The notes under the pieces: generated by a model
What the model was told of the DNA's origin: nothing
The model's database searches: none
What the model saw: only the letters and a program-made list of their open reading frames with translations
Program-made: the position numbers and the translations under genes
Part shown: piece by piece, positions 44,093 to 51,837 of the stretch
Layout of the letters: each line of letters opens with the position of its first letter
How positions within the stretch are numbered: the first letter of the stretch is position 1
From: Nocardia blacklockiae
GTDB taxonomy: Bacteria; Actinomycetota; Actinomycetes; Mycobacteriales; Mycobacteriaceae
Direction of reading: 5' to 3'
Length of the DNA: 64,000 bases
NCBI RefSeq assembly: GCF_015477355.1
Contig: NZ_JADLRJ010000004.1
Span: 637,405-701,404 of the forward strand

Positions 44093-44788
44093 ATGGCGCG
44101 CAGGGGCCGTAACTCGTTGGGGGAACGGGTCTATCACGCGCTGCGCCGCGACCTGGCCGCCGGACTGGTCGACCCCGCCGGGCGCCTCGGCGAGGAACGC
44201 CTCGCCGAGGCCTACGGGGTCTCCCGCACACCGGTGCGGGAGGCCTTGACTCGGCTGCTGGCCGACGGCCTGGTGGAACGCCACGGCGACGGCCTGTACC
44301 CCTACCGCCCGCGCCTGGACGAGCTGGGCGACCTGTACGAGCTGCGGATCGTGTTGGAGGCGAGGGGTATTCGGCGCGTCCGGGACGAGATCTCGGCTTC
44401 CTACGACCAGGAGGCCGTGCGGCGTCAGCTCGACACCTGGCGGGACCTGCGCGCCGATCCGCCGGAGCCGGGGACCGCGCTCATCGCCGCCGACGAGCAG
44501 TTCCACACCGCATTGCTTGCGGCAGCGGGCAATTCGGCGCTCGCCGACGCCTTGACCGCCGTGCATGCCAAGGTGCGCCCGATCCGCTCGCTGGACATGC
44601 CGACCCCGCAGCGCATCGCCAAGATGACCGGCGAGCACATCGCGATCGCCGAGCAGATCCTCGCGGGCGACTTGGAGTCGGCCTCGCACACCTTGCTCAC
44701 CCACATCCTCAGCTCGCGCGCGCACGTGCTGGCCCGCGCCCGCCAGGCCCTCGAACTCACCCGATTGGGCCAGGCCCTGCGGGACTGA
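44093..44788 (+). CDS. GntR/FCD family transcriptional regulator
   Basis: 231 residues from ATG 44093, 13 bases after urtE. Winged helix at 8-70 (GERVYHALRRDLAAGLV, EAYGVSRTPVREALTRL), then an FCD domain (DLYELRIVLEARGIRRV, DEQFHTALLAAAGN with metal-binding residues). It may control urt genes or the CMD gene downstream, in front of which a fitting palindrome lies. Confidence 0.88.
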   Translation: MARRGRNSLGERVYHALRRDLAAGLVDPAGRLGEERLAEAYGVSRTPVREALTRLLADGLVERHGDGLYPYRPRLDELGDLYELRIVLEARGIRRVRDEISASYDQEAVRRQLDTWRDLRADPPEPGTALIAADEQFHTALLAAAGNSALADALTAVHAKVRPIRSLDMPTPQRIAKMTGEHIAIAEQILAGDLESASHTLLTHILSSRAHVLARARQALELTRLGQALRD

Positions 44789-44808
44789 GGGATCACCCGT
44801 ACTACGAA

Positions 44809-44825
44809 CATTGTTGTACACAATG
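44809..44825. promoter_or_regulatory. Candidate GntR operator
   Basis: CATTGTTGTACACAATG: six-base arms CATTGT/ACAATG around TGTAC, in the 74-base space between the GntR gene and the CMD gene. FadR-subfamily GntR regulators bind TNGT/ACNA half-sites of this kind. Confidence 0.5.
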
Positions 44826-44862
44826 GGTGGCCCCCGGGCGAACGCGGCTGTTAGCGTGAGGC

Positions 44863-45402
44863 ATGGTGTCGACGAAGCCACGTATCGAACCGGGTCGCCT
44901 GCGCGAACTGGGTCCCGTCAACTGGGTCATCTGGCAGGTGATCTCGCGTGCCGCGGGGACGGTCGATGCGCACCTGTTCAGCACCCTGGGGCGGACCGGC
45001 GGCCTGTTCCGCGGCTGGCTGCACTACTCCGGGCGCTTGATGCCGGGCGGCCGGCTGCCGCGCTACGAGACCGAGCTGGTCATTCTGCGCGTCGCGCATC
45101 TGCGGCAGTGCGAGTACGAGACCGACCACCACATCCGCCTGGGCAGGCGAGCGGGCGTCACCGCGGAGATCCTCGACCGCCTGCGCACCGGGCCGGAGGC
45201 GTCCGGGTGGTCACCGAAGGAGCGCGCCCTGCTCAGCGCGGTCGACCAACTCGTGCACACCCGCGACCTCGACGAACTCGCGTGGACCGACCTCGCCGCG
45301 CACTACGACGAGCGGCGGCTCATCGAAATCGTGCTGCTGGTGAACCAGTACGAGGGGTTGGCCAGCACCATCACCGCGCTGCGGATCGAAACCGACCACT
45401 GA
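44863..45402 (+). CDS. Carboxymuconolactone decarboxylase (AhpD-like) family protein
   Basis: 179 residues from ATG 44863. LVILRVAHLRQCEYETDHH is the CMD core with the Cys-x-x-x-His form and a second histidine; the helix RRLIEIVLLVNQYEGLAS follows. Members are decarboxylases or AhpD-like peroxidase partners; the single Cys here argues against a CxxC AhpD. The position in the ramB-lpd interval matches M. tuberculosis Rv0464c. Confidence 0.82.
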   Translation: MVSTKPRIEPGRLRELGPVNWVIWQVISRAAGTVDAHLFSTLGRTGGLFRGWLHYSGRLMPGGRLPRYETELVILRVAHLRQCEYETDHHIRLGRRAGVTAEILDRLRTGPEASGWSPKERALLSAVDQLVHTRDLDELAWTDLAAHYDERRLIEIVLLVNQYEGLASTITALRIETDH

Positions 45403-45430
45403 CTCCGGGCGCTCATCGCTCGGGGTCTTA

Positions 45431-45602
45431 TCGCGATGCGGCCCGGTCGTCGCTCCGGCGTACGGTCTCGATGCGGCCGGGCATCGCTCGGCGTCCGGTC
45501 TCGAGGCGACCGTGTCATCCCTCGGCGTCCAGGTCACTATGCGGTCGGGGCGTCGCTCGGCGTCTCGTCGCGATGCGGCCGGGTTCTGTCGGTGCGGTCT
45601 GG
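45431..45602. repeat. Degenerate 33-35 bp minisatellite, five copies
   Basis: Units start at 45431, 45466, 45499, 45534 and 45568; each has the pattern TCKCGATGCGGCCGGG, then TCGCTCGGCGTC. Copies differ by several bases. It fills the space between the CMD and luciferase-like genes. No spacers of independent sequence, so it is not a CRISPR array. Confidence 0.7.
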
Positions 45603-45614
45603 TAATCATCGGGT

Positions 45615-46508
45615 ATGACGACCTTGGGCGCGGTCTTTCTACCGCAGCATCCGCCGGAGCGTGTGCGCGAGGTGGCGCGGGCGGCCGAAGAGTGTGGTCT
45701 CGAAGAGTTGTGGCTTTGGGAGGACTGCTTTTTCGAGGGCGGTGTCTCCACCGCCGCGACTGTCCTGGCGGTGACGGAGCGGCTGCGGGTGGGCATCGGC
45801 GTTCTGCCGGTTCCGTTGCGCAATGTGGCGGTGACGGCGATGGAGATCGCCACGCTGGAGCGGATGTTTCCCGGCCGCGGCATCTGGTGTGTGGGCCACG
45901 GTGTGCAGGAGTGGATGGGTCAGGTCGGCGCGCGCGTGGAGTCGCCGGTCACGCTGCTGCGCGAGTACGTGGACGCGCTGCGCCGCCTGCTCGCGGGTGA
46001 GCGGCTGAACATCGAGGGTCGCTATGTCCGACTCGCGGACGTAGCACTGGACTGGCCACCTGCCCAGGCGCCCGCCCTGCTCTCCGCCGCGACGGGCCCG
46101 CGCACTCTGCGGCTCGTCGGCGAGATCGCCGACGGCGCCATCCTCACCTCGGGCACCTCGGTGGCCGACCTCCGCCGCGCGGTCGAGCTGCTACGCGAGG
46201 GCCGTGCCGCCGCAGGCCGCACCGGCACCCCGCGCGTTTTGACCAACCTCATGACGGTCACCGGCCCCGACGCCGAGTCCCGCCTACGCGCCGACATGCT
46301 CCGAATGGGCAGGCAGTCGACCGAGGGCGTCGGCTCCACCGCACCGGACGGCGTCGGCGTAGCGGGCGATCCGCCTGCCATAGCCGCCGCTGTAGCCCGC
46401 CTCGTCGATGCCGGGGCCGACACGGTGATCCTGCAACCCACCCCCGACCAAGACCCCATCCAGTTCATCCGCTTCGTCACCGAGGAGATCCGCCCCCTGG
46501 TTCCCTGA
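45615..46508 (+). CDS. Luciferase-like (LLM) F420-dependent oxidoreductase
   Basis: 297 residues from ATG 45615. LWEDCFFEGGVSTAATVLAV and VGIGVLPVPLRNVAVTAMEI are cofactor-site strands of the bacterial luciferase-like barrel; FPGRGIWCVGHGVQEWM is the usual phosphate-binding segment and LVGEIADGAILTSG the C-terminal one. In actinobacteria this subgroup mostly uses F420 rather than FMN. Substrate unknown. Confidence 0.86.
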   Translation: MTTLGAVFLPQHPPERVREVARAAEECGLEELWLWEDCFFEGGVSTAATVLAVTERLRVGIGVLPVPLRNVAVTAMEIATLERMFPGRGIWCVGHGVQEWMGQVGARVESPVTLLREYVDALRRLLAGERLNIEGRYVRLADVALDWPPAQAPALLSAATGPRTLRLVGEIADGAILTSGTSVADLRRAVELLREGRAAAGRTGTPRVLTNLMTVTGPDAESRLRADMLRMGRQSTEGVGSTAPDGVGVAGDPPAIAAAVARLVDAGADTVILQPTPDQDPIQFIRFVTEEIRPLVP

Positions 46509-46570
46509 CCGCGGAATCCGAAGCGTGCCCGGATCCACCTCAGGTCCACGAGCCGGGTCTGCGGCTCACT

Positions 46571-47383
46571 TCAGCGCGGTGGGTCGATGATCGCGGCGAG
46601 GCCGGCGAGGATGCGGGCCAGCCCGAATTCCCAAGCGTGGTCGGCGGAGTAGGCGCTGTCGTGGGCCGTGCCCGCGGCCGTGCCGACGCGGGTGGCCAGG
46701 GGATAGCGCTCGGGGTCGAGGGCGCGTTCGAGCACGGGGGCGGTGCGTTCCCACCACTCGCGGTCGGACATGCCGCTGTCGGCGGCCGCGCGGCGGGTGT
46801 CGATCTCGATGCGCGCGACCGCGGTGACGAAGCCGAGCAGATGGGTCAGCGCCGCGTCCCGTTGCACGTCGTCGAGGCCGAGGTCGTCGAAGGCGTGTAG
46901 TTCGTAGTCGTATTTGGCGAGCACGCCCGGCCCCAGCGGAGGGCGGGTGGTCGGCACGTAGGCCACCCACGGGTGGCGGTCGAGCATCTCCCGATTCGCG
47001 GCGGCGATCGCGGAAACCCTTTCACGCCAAGGTAATTCGGTGAGATCCGGACGTGGCATCCCCAGGTATACCGAGTCGAGCATCAGATCCAGCAACTCCG
47101 CCTTCCCCGGGACATAGGTGTACGTGGCCATCGGCGTCAGCCCCAGCTTCGCCGCCACCGCGCGCATGGTCAGCGCCTCCAGTCCGTCCGTGTCGGCGAT
47201 CTCGACCGCCGCGGCCACCACGTCGTCCACACTGCTGCGCTGTTTCGGACCCCGGCCGGAGGTCCGCGCCGGTTCCCGCCACAGCAGTTCCAGGGTGCGT
47301 GCCGGATCACCGGCGCTACTGCGCGCACCACCGCGCCGACTGCCAGTGGCCCGCCGCGCCGAACGCCCGGACTTCTCGCTCAC
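46571..47383 (-). CDS. TetR family regulator (TetR-class C-terminal domain)
   Basis: 270 residues from GTG 47383; an N-terminal extension of about 45 Arg/Ser-rich residues precedes the helix-turn-helix (VVAAAVEIADTDGLEALTMR, KLGLTPMATYTYV). The C-terminal domain resembles TetR_C. Divergent from a VOC-family gene, with an operator-like palindrome in between. Confidence 0.87.
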   Translation of the reverse strand: MSEKSGRSARRATGSRRGGARSSAGDPARTLELLWREPARTSGRGPKQRSSVDDVVAAAVEIADTDGLEALTMRAVAAKLGLTPMATYTYVPGKAELLDLMLDSVYLGMPRPDLTELPWRERVSAIAAANREMLDRHPWVAYVPTTRPPLGPGVLAKYDYELHAFDDLGLDDVQRDAALTHLLGFVTAVARIEIDTRRAAADSGMSDREWWERTAPVLERALDPERYPLATRVGTAAGTAHDSAYSADHAWEFGLARILAGLAAIIDPPR

Positions 47384-47479
47384 CTTCGCCCACCTCACGC
47401 CCTGATCGCACACCGTCGCCCGACGATCGTATCGATGTGTTCATGCTCACAGTGCACGTCGCCGGAAATTTCTCTACAA

Positions 47480-47498
47480 AGTACAGAGTACTAAGTAC
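47480..47498. promoter_or_regulatory. Candidate TetR operator (overlapping AGTAC palindromes)
   Basis: AGTACAGAGTACT (47480-47492) overlaps GTACTAAGTAC (47488-47498), inside an AT-rich stretch between the TetR and VOC genes. Three AGTAC/GTACT half-sites could bind two dimers. Confidence 0.55.
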
Positions 47499-47557
47499 AG
47501 AATTTAACGGCACTTCGGTTCCGGTGGCGCGAGCACCGAACCGGCGAGGAGGCACCC

Positions 47558-47953
47558 ATGAACATCACCGCATCCGCCCTCTCCCTGAATGTGCCCGACC
47601 CGGCGGCCTCGGCGCGGTTCCTGGCCGACCATTTCGGCTTCGAGGTGCAGATGTCGGCCGAGGGCTTCGTGTCGCTGGGCCGCCCCGACGCCGGTTTCAA
47701 CGTCATCTATCTGCGCACCGGGCTGCCGACGTTCAAACCGGCCCGCATCGCCGGGGATGCCGGGCAAGGTTTGCTGGTCGCTTTCGTCGTCGACGACATC
47801 GACGCCGAGTACGAGCGTGTCCGGAGCGAAGGAGTGCCGATCGTGACGCCGATCGAGACGGAACCGTGGGGCGAACGCTACTTCCAGGCCATCGACCCCA
47901 ACGGGATCGTCATCCAGTTGGTGCAGTGGCTGACCGAGCCCGGGACCGAGTGA
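47558..47953 (+). CDS. VOC family protein (glyoxalase/bleomycin-resistance fold)
   Basis: 131 residues from ATG 47558 with GAGGAGG upstream. LSLNVPDPAASARFLADHFG and YFQAIDPNGIVIQLVQW are the two paired beta-alpha-beta-beta-beta modules. Possible roles are dioxygenase, isomerase or antibiotic binding; the divergent TetR suggests a drug- or metabolite-inducible detoxification gene. Confidence 0.85.
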   Translation: MNITASALSLNVPDPAASARFLADHFGFEVQMSAEGFVSLGRPDAGFNVIYLRTGLPTFKPARIAGDAGQGLLVAFVVDDIDAEYERVRSEGVPIVTPIETEPWGERYFQAIDPNGIVIQLVQWLTEPGTE

Positions 47954-47955
47954 CG

Positions 47956-47991
47956 GAACGGGCGTTCCCGTCGTCGCGGGAACGCCCGTTC
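47956..47991 (+). terminator. Strong hairpin after VOC gene
   Basis: Perfect 15-bp stem (47956-47970 with 47977-47991) around the loop TCGTCG, three bases after the VOC stop. No U-run. It may also serve the convergent quinone-reductase gene. Confidence 0.7.
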
Positions 47992-48038
47992 ATCCCATCC
48001 CACGGGCGCCGCACCGACATGAGCGGCGCATCGATCGC

Positions 48039-48893
48039 CTACCCGGCGAGGGCCGCCCGAAACACCTCGGCCACCGGAGTCGACGGGCGGCCGATCAGTT
48101 TCTGGAGGTCGCCGCTGCCGACATCGAGCAGTCCCGCCCGGATACCGGTGTCGGCGTCCGCCAGCACCCGCGCGTAATCCGAAGGCAGACCGGACTTCTC
48201 CAGCGCGGCGGCGTAGTCGTCCTGGGACAGGTCCTGATACCGGACCGGCGTGCCGGACACCTCCGAGATCACGCGCGCAAGGTCGCTGTAGGTGAGATGT
48301 TCGTCGCCGCCGAGTTCGTAGACCTGCCCGGCGTGCTCGCCGCCGGCGAGCACCGCCGCGGCGGCTTCCGCGTAGTCGGCCCGCGCTGCCGCGGCCACCC
48401 GGCCGTCCCCCGCCGCGCCGTACAGGACGCCGCCCGAAACCGCCGGCGCCAACCCGCCCAGATAGTTCTCCCAGTACCAGCCGTTACGCAGAATCACGTG
48501 CGGAACAGACGATTTCGCCAGCACCTCCTCGGTGCCGCGATGCTCCTGCGCCAGGATCATCGTATTCTCGTCGGCGCGCGGGATGCTGGTGTAGGCGAGC
48601 AGCCGCACCCCGGCCCGTTCCGCGGCGCGAATCACGGTGGCGTGCTGATCCACTCGCGCCCCGAACTCGTTGCCGGACACCACCAGTACCCGGTCCACAC
48701 CGGCCAGCGCGCGATCCAGCGCCTCGGCGTCGGCATAGGACGCCTGCCGGACCTCGACCCCGCGTTCGGCCAGATCGGCCACCTTCGCGGGATCACGAAC
48801 GATCGCGACGACCGGCCCGGCCGCCCGGCGCAGCAGCGCCTCCACGACGAGTCGGCCCAACTGCCCACTGGCTCCGGTGACGGCGACGGTCAT
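48039..48893 (-). CDS. NmrA-like NAD(P)H:quinone oxidoreductase (QOR2 type)
   Basis: 284 residues from ATG 48893. VAVTGASGQLGRLVVEALL is the Rossmann NADP motif; the segments LLAYTSIPRAD and ILRNGWYWENY match E. coli YtfG (QOR2). It reduces quinones and may sense NADPH. The divergent HxlR gene matches the YtfG/YtfH and QorR/qor2 pairs. Confidence 0.88.
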   Translation of the reverse strand: MTVAVTGASGQLGRLVVEALLRRAAGPVVAIVRDPAKVADLAERGVEVRQASYADAEALDRALAGVDRVLVVSGNEFGARVDQHATVIRAAERAGVRLLAYTSIPRADENTMILAQEHRGTEEVLAKSSVPHVILRNGWYWENYLGGLAPAVSGGVLYGAAGDGRVAAAARADYAEAAAAVLAGGEHAGQVYELGGDEHLTYSDLARVISEVSGTPVRYQDLSQDDYAAALEKSGLPSDYARVLADADTGIRAGLLDVGSGDLQKLIGRPSTPVAEVFRAALAG

Positions 48894-48914
48894 GACTACC
48901 TCCTGGTTGCGTAC

Positions 48915-48955
48915 GGAATATCTAGCACTAACTATTAGTTAGTACGTGATATTCC
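48915..48955. promoter_or_regulatory. Nested palindromic operator for the HxlR regulator
   Basis: ACTAACTATTAGTTAGT (48927-48943) is a perfect 17-bp palindrome. The outer arms GGAATATC (48915-48922) and GATATTCC (48948-48955) have the same centre at 48935. It lies 22 bases from the quinone-reductase start and 16 from the HxlR start, so one bound complex could repress both. Confidence 0.75.
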
Positions 48956-48970
48956 AGCACTACCTATCGA

Positions 48971-49387
48971 ATGAGTAGCATCAGTCACATGACCACCCGG
49001 CACACCACCGCGGCGGAGGCCTCCGACCCGACGCTGGAGGCCGACGTCTTCGCCCGCAACTGCGTCTCCCGCCCGGTGTTGCAGAACGTGGCGAGCCGCT
49101 GGGGCGTGCTCGCCCTCGTCGCCCTGCGTGAAGGCCCCTATCGGTTCAGCGCGCTACGCCGCCGCGTCGAGGGTGTCAGCGAGCGCATGCTCTCCCAGAC
49201 GCTGCAGACCCTCGAACGCGACGGCATGATTCACCGCGAAGTCCAGCAATCGATTCCGCCGCGCGTCGAATACACCCTCACCGATCTCGGGGCGCAGGTC
49301 GCCGAGCATCTGGAGGCTCTGATCGTCACCCTCGAGACGAATATCGGCGCGATCCAGGAGGCGCAGGCCGCCTACCGCCGGGACTGA
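48971..49387 (+). CDS. HxlR family regulator (QorR/YtfH-like)
   Basis: 138 residues from ATG 48971; an ATG six codons later is possible. Winged helix: VLQNVASRWGVLALVALREG, then RVEGVSERMLSQTLQTLERDG. Cys in ARNCVSRPVL sits where QorR and YodB carry their redox-sensing cysteine, so it probably senses quinones or diamide-like stress and releases the shared operator. Confidence 0.9.
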   Translation: MSSISHMTTRHTTAAEASDPTLEADVFARNCVSRPVLQNVASRWGVLALVALREGPYRFSALRRRVEGVSERMLSQTLQTLERDGMIHREVQQSIPPRVEYTLTDLGAQVAEHLEALIVTLETNIGAIQEAQAAYRRD

Positions 49388-49393
49388 CCTCGG

Positions 49394-50050
49394 TCACCAA
49401 GGGTCCCACTCGTTCGTCGGGATCGACACGCCGAACGGCTCGGGCAGCACGATCGTCTCGCCGAACTTCCACGACACCGCCTCCCGATAGCCGCCCGACT
49501 CCCGGTCCGGCACGCTGAACAGCGTCGCGACCGCCGCCTGCGGATCCCGGTCCACGAGTAGGTAATTGCCGATCCCCACCCGCGCGTACCCGTTCCACTT
49601 GCTCGGGCGGGCGCGCCTGGCACCGGGCTTCCGGTCCTCCGCGGCGTTCGACGGCGAGGTGACTTCCACCGTCAGTGCCACCTGGCCGGGCAAGATCTTC
49701 TTCAGTGCCTCGGCACGAGCCTGCCGGGCGACATCCTTGTCCACGACACACAGGTCGGGGATGTAGCCATCGTGGATGTCGCTGAGGTTGAGGTCCTGCG
49801 TCTGGACGCATCGCCACTGAAACGCTGAACCGGTCGCCCTCGCTACCTCGAAGGGTCCCTGAATTTCACTCACGATCATGTTGTGCGCAAAGTCCGGTCC
49901 TGGTGCCACAACGATCTCCCCCCCGATGATTTCGACCCGAGTCCCGTCGTGGGGAAGGTCCAGCACATCGGCCAGCTCGTCACGCACCCACAGGTCGTAC
50001 GGATCCCCGGGCAACTCACGATGACGATGTACGACAGCCATGACACTCAT
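49394..50050 (-). CDS. Uma2 family (DUF820) PD-(D/E)XK nuclease-fold protein
   Basis: 218 residues from ATG 50050 (GGGAGGG eight bases upstream). RVEIIGGEIVVAPGP, YIPDLCVVD, LTVEVTSPSNAAEDRK and the end segment VGIGNYLLVDRDP follow the family pattern with the D-ExK-type acidic residues. Abundant in cyanobacteria and actinobacteria; function not known, nuclease activity presumed. Confidence 0.85.
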   Translation of the reverse strand: MSVMAVVHRHRELPGDPYDLWVRDELADVLDLPHDGTRVEIIGGEIVVAPGPDFAHNMIVSEIQGPFEVARATGSAFQWRCVQTQDLNLSDIHDGYIPDLCVVDKDVARQARAEALKKILPGQVALTVEVTSPSNAAEDRKPGARRARPSKWNGYARVGIGNYLLVDRDPQAAVATLFSVPDRESGGYREAVSWKFGETIVLPEPFGVSIPTNEWDPW

Positions 50051-50164
50051 GTCCAAGTCCCTCCCTCGCGTCGGCACCGCAATCGTAAGCGGCGCAGATC
50101 ACAAAACACCAGCTGAAGCCGGTTCCCGCACCCCTTGCATGAACCCGCTACCGCACCACGCGAA

Positions 50165-50196
50165 AGCGCCCTCCGGTTCGCGAACCGGAGGGCGCT
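50165..50196 (-). terminator. Terminator after lpd
   Basis: Perfect 16-bp self-complementary hairpin with its stem AGCGCCCTCCGGTTCG and complement, 14 bases after the lpd stop on the minus strand, followed there by TTTCG. Confidence 0.8.
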
Positions 50197-50209
50197 CTGA
50201 CACCGCGAC

Positions 50210-51613
50210 TCAGAAGTTGATCATGTGCCCGGCCAGGCCGTGGATGGCCTCCTGCAGCGCCTCGCTCAACGTCGGATGGGTGTGGACGTTGCGGGCCAGC
50301 TCGTTGATGGTGAGGTCCCACTTCTGCGCGAGGGTCAGCTCGGGCAGCAGCTCGGAGACGTCGGGGCCGATCAGGTGGCCGCCGATCAGCTCGCCGTACT
50401 TGTTGTCGGAGATCAGCTTCACGAAACCGGTCGCGTCACCCAGGCCGTGCGCCTTGCCGTTGGCGGTGAACGGGAAGGTCGCGACCTTCACGTCGTAGCC
50501 CTCGGCGCGCGCCTGCTCCTCGGTGAGACCGAAGCTCGCCACCTGCGGCTGACAGAAGGTGGCCCGCGGCATCATCCGGTAGTCGCCCAGCGCCAGGGTC
50601 TCCGCGCCGGCGATCGTCTCGGCGGCCACCACGCCCTGCGCCTCCGCGACGTGCGCGAGCTGGAGCTTGGCGGTGACATCGCCGATGGCGTAGATGTGCG
50701 GCACATTGGTGCGCATGTAGTCGTCGATCGCGATGGCGCCGCGCTCGGTCAGCCGCACGCCGGTGTTCTCCAGGCCGTAGCCCTCCACCCGCGGCGCGAA
50801 CCCGACGGCCTGCAGCACCTTGTCGACGGTGACGGTCTCCACCGAACCGGACTTGTTGTCCTTGATCGACACGGTGACCTTGGCGCCGTTGTCCTCGATG
50901 GACTGCACCGCCGCACCGGTCGTGATGGTGATGCCGAGCTTCTTGTACGCCTTGGTGATCTCCTTGGAGACATCGGCGTCCTCGTTCGGCAGCGCGCGGT
51001 CGAGGAACTCGACGATCCGCACGTCCACGCCATAGTTCTTCAGGACGTAGCCGAACTCCATGCCGATCGCGCCGGCGCCCACGATCAGGATCGAACCCGG
51101 CAGATCCCGGGTCAGGATCTGCTCCTCGTAGGTCACGACGTTCTGCGACAGCGAGGTGCCGGGCAGCAGCTTGGTGACGGTTCCGGTAGCGATGATGACG
51201 TTGTCGAAGGTGACCGACTCCTCGCCGCCCTTGGTGAGGGCGACCGACAGCGAGTTCGGCCCGGTGAACGTCCCCTTGCCGTCGAGTTCGTCGATCTTGT
51301 TCTTCTTCATCAGGAAGTGGACGCCCTTGACGCGGCCGTCGGCGACCTTGCGGCTGCGGTCGAACGCCGCGCCGAAGTCGAAGCTCGCCTCGCCCGAGAT
51401 ACCGAACGTCTTCGCTTCCTTGGTGAACAGGTGCGCCAGCTCCGCATTGCGCAGCAGCGCCTTCGACGGGATGCACCCGACGTTCAGGCACACACCGCCC
51501 CAGTATTTCTGCTCGACGATCGCTGTTCGCAGGCCGAGTTGAGCGGCACGGATCGCGGCGACGTAACCGCCGGGGCCCGCGCCGAGAACGACGACATCGT
51601 AGTGGGAAGTCAC
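50210..51613 (-). CDS. lpd: Dihydrolipoyl dehydrogenase
   Basis: 467 residues from GTG 51613. [21 protein letters not shown] binds [18 protein letters not shown] carries the redox disulfide, [17 protein letters not shown] binds NAD, and the C-terminal [13 protein letters not shown] supplies the catalytic His-Glu of the partner subunit. E3 of pyruvate and 2-oxoglutarate dehydrogenases, and in mycobacteria (LpdC, Rv0462) part of the peroxynitrite reductase system. Orientation relative to ramB matches M. tuberculosis. Confidence 0.96.
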   Translation of the reverse strand: MTSHYDVVVLGAGPGGYVAAIRAAQLGLRTAIVEQKYWGGVCLNVGCIPSKALLRNAELAHLFTKEAKTFGISGEASFDFGAAFDRSRKVADGRVKGVHFLMKKNKIDELDGKGTFTGPNSLSVALTKGGEESVTFDNVIIATGTVTKLLPGTSLSQNVVTYEEQILTRDLPGSILIVGAGAIGMEFGYVLKNYGVDVRIVEFLDRALPNEDADVSKEITKAYKKLGITITTGAAVQSIEDNGAKVTVSIKDNKSGSVETVTVDKVLQAVGFAPRVEGYGLENTGVRLTERGAIAIDDYMRTNVPHIYAIGDVTAKLQLAHVAEAQGVVAAETIAGAETLALGDYRMMPRATFCQPQVASFGLTEEQARAEGYDVKVATFPFTANGKAHGLGDATGFVKLISDNKYGELIGGHLIGPDVSELLPELTLAQKWDLTINELARNVHTHPTLSEALQEAIHGLAGHMINF

Positions 51614-51662
51614 GGGTTCGAGCCTAACGCAGGGTTATATGGCGTCGCCTTCGGCGCCGCGT

Positions 51663-51752
51663 GTTCGCGGCCTTGATGGCTCGCGTTTCGGCGGTCGAGA
51701 CTCGCGCTTCGCGCATGCGCTTCGACCGCCGAAACGCGAGCCGGCCGCGAAC
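51663..51752. repeat. Long inverted repeat between lpd and dipeptidase genes
   Basis: Perfect 21-base arms at 51678-51698 and 51722-51742, enclosed by a second pair of perfect 10-base arms at 51663-51672 and 51743-51752. The loop itself holds GCGCATGCGC. Could be a terminator for the dipeptidase gene or a REP-type element. Confidence 0.75.
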
Positions 51753-51837
51753 GGTCGGTCGTAAGACTCCCTCCGTGGAGGGGAAGAGGGAAGGTAGGTT
51801 GCGTGGCCTTTGGGTGTGATGGTTTTTACTGGGGTTG

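Noticed and set aside
45431-45602. CRISPR array
   Set aside because: Units are contiguous and degenerate with no unique spacers and no cas genes nearby.
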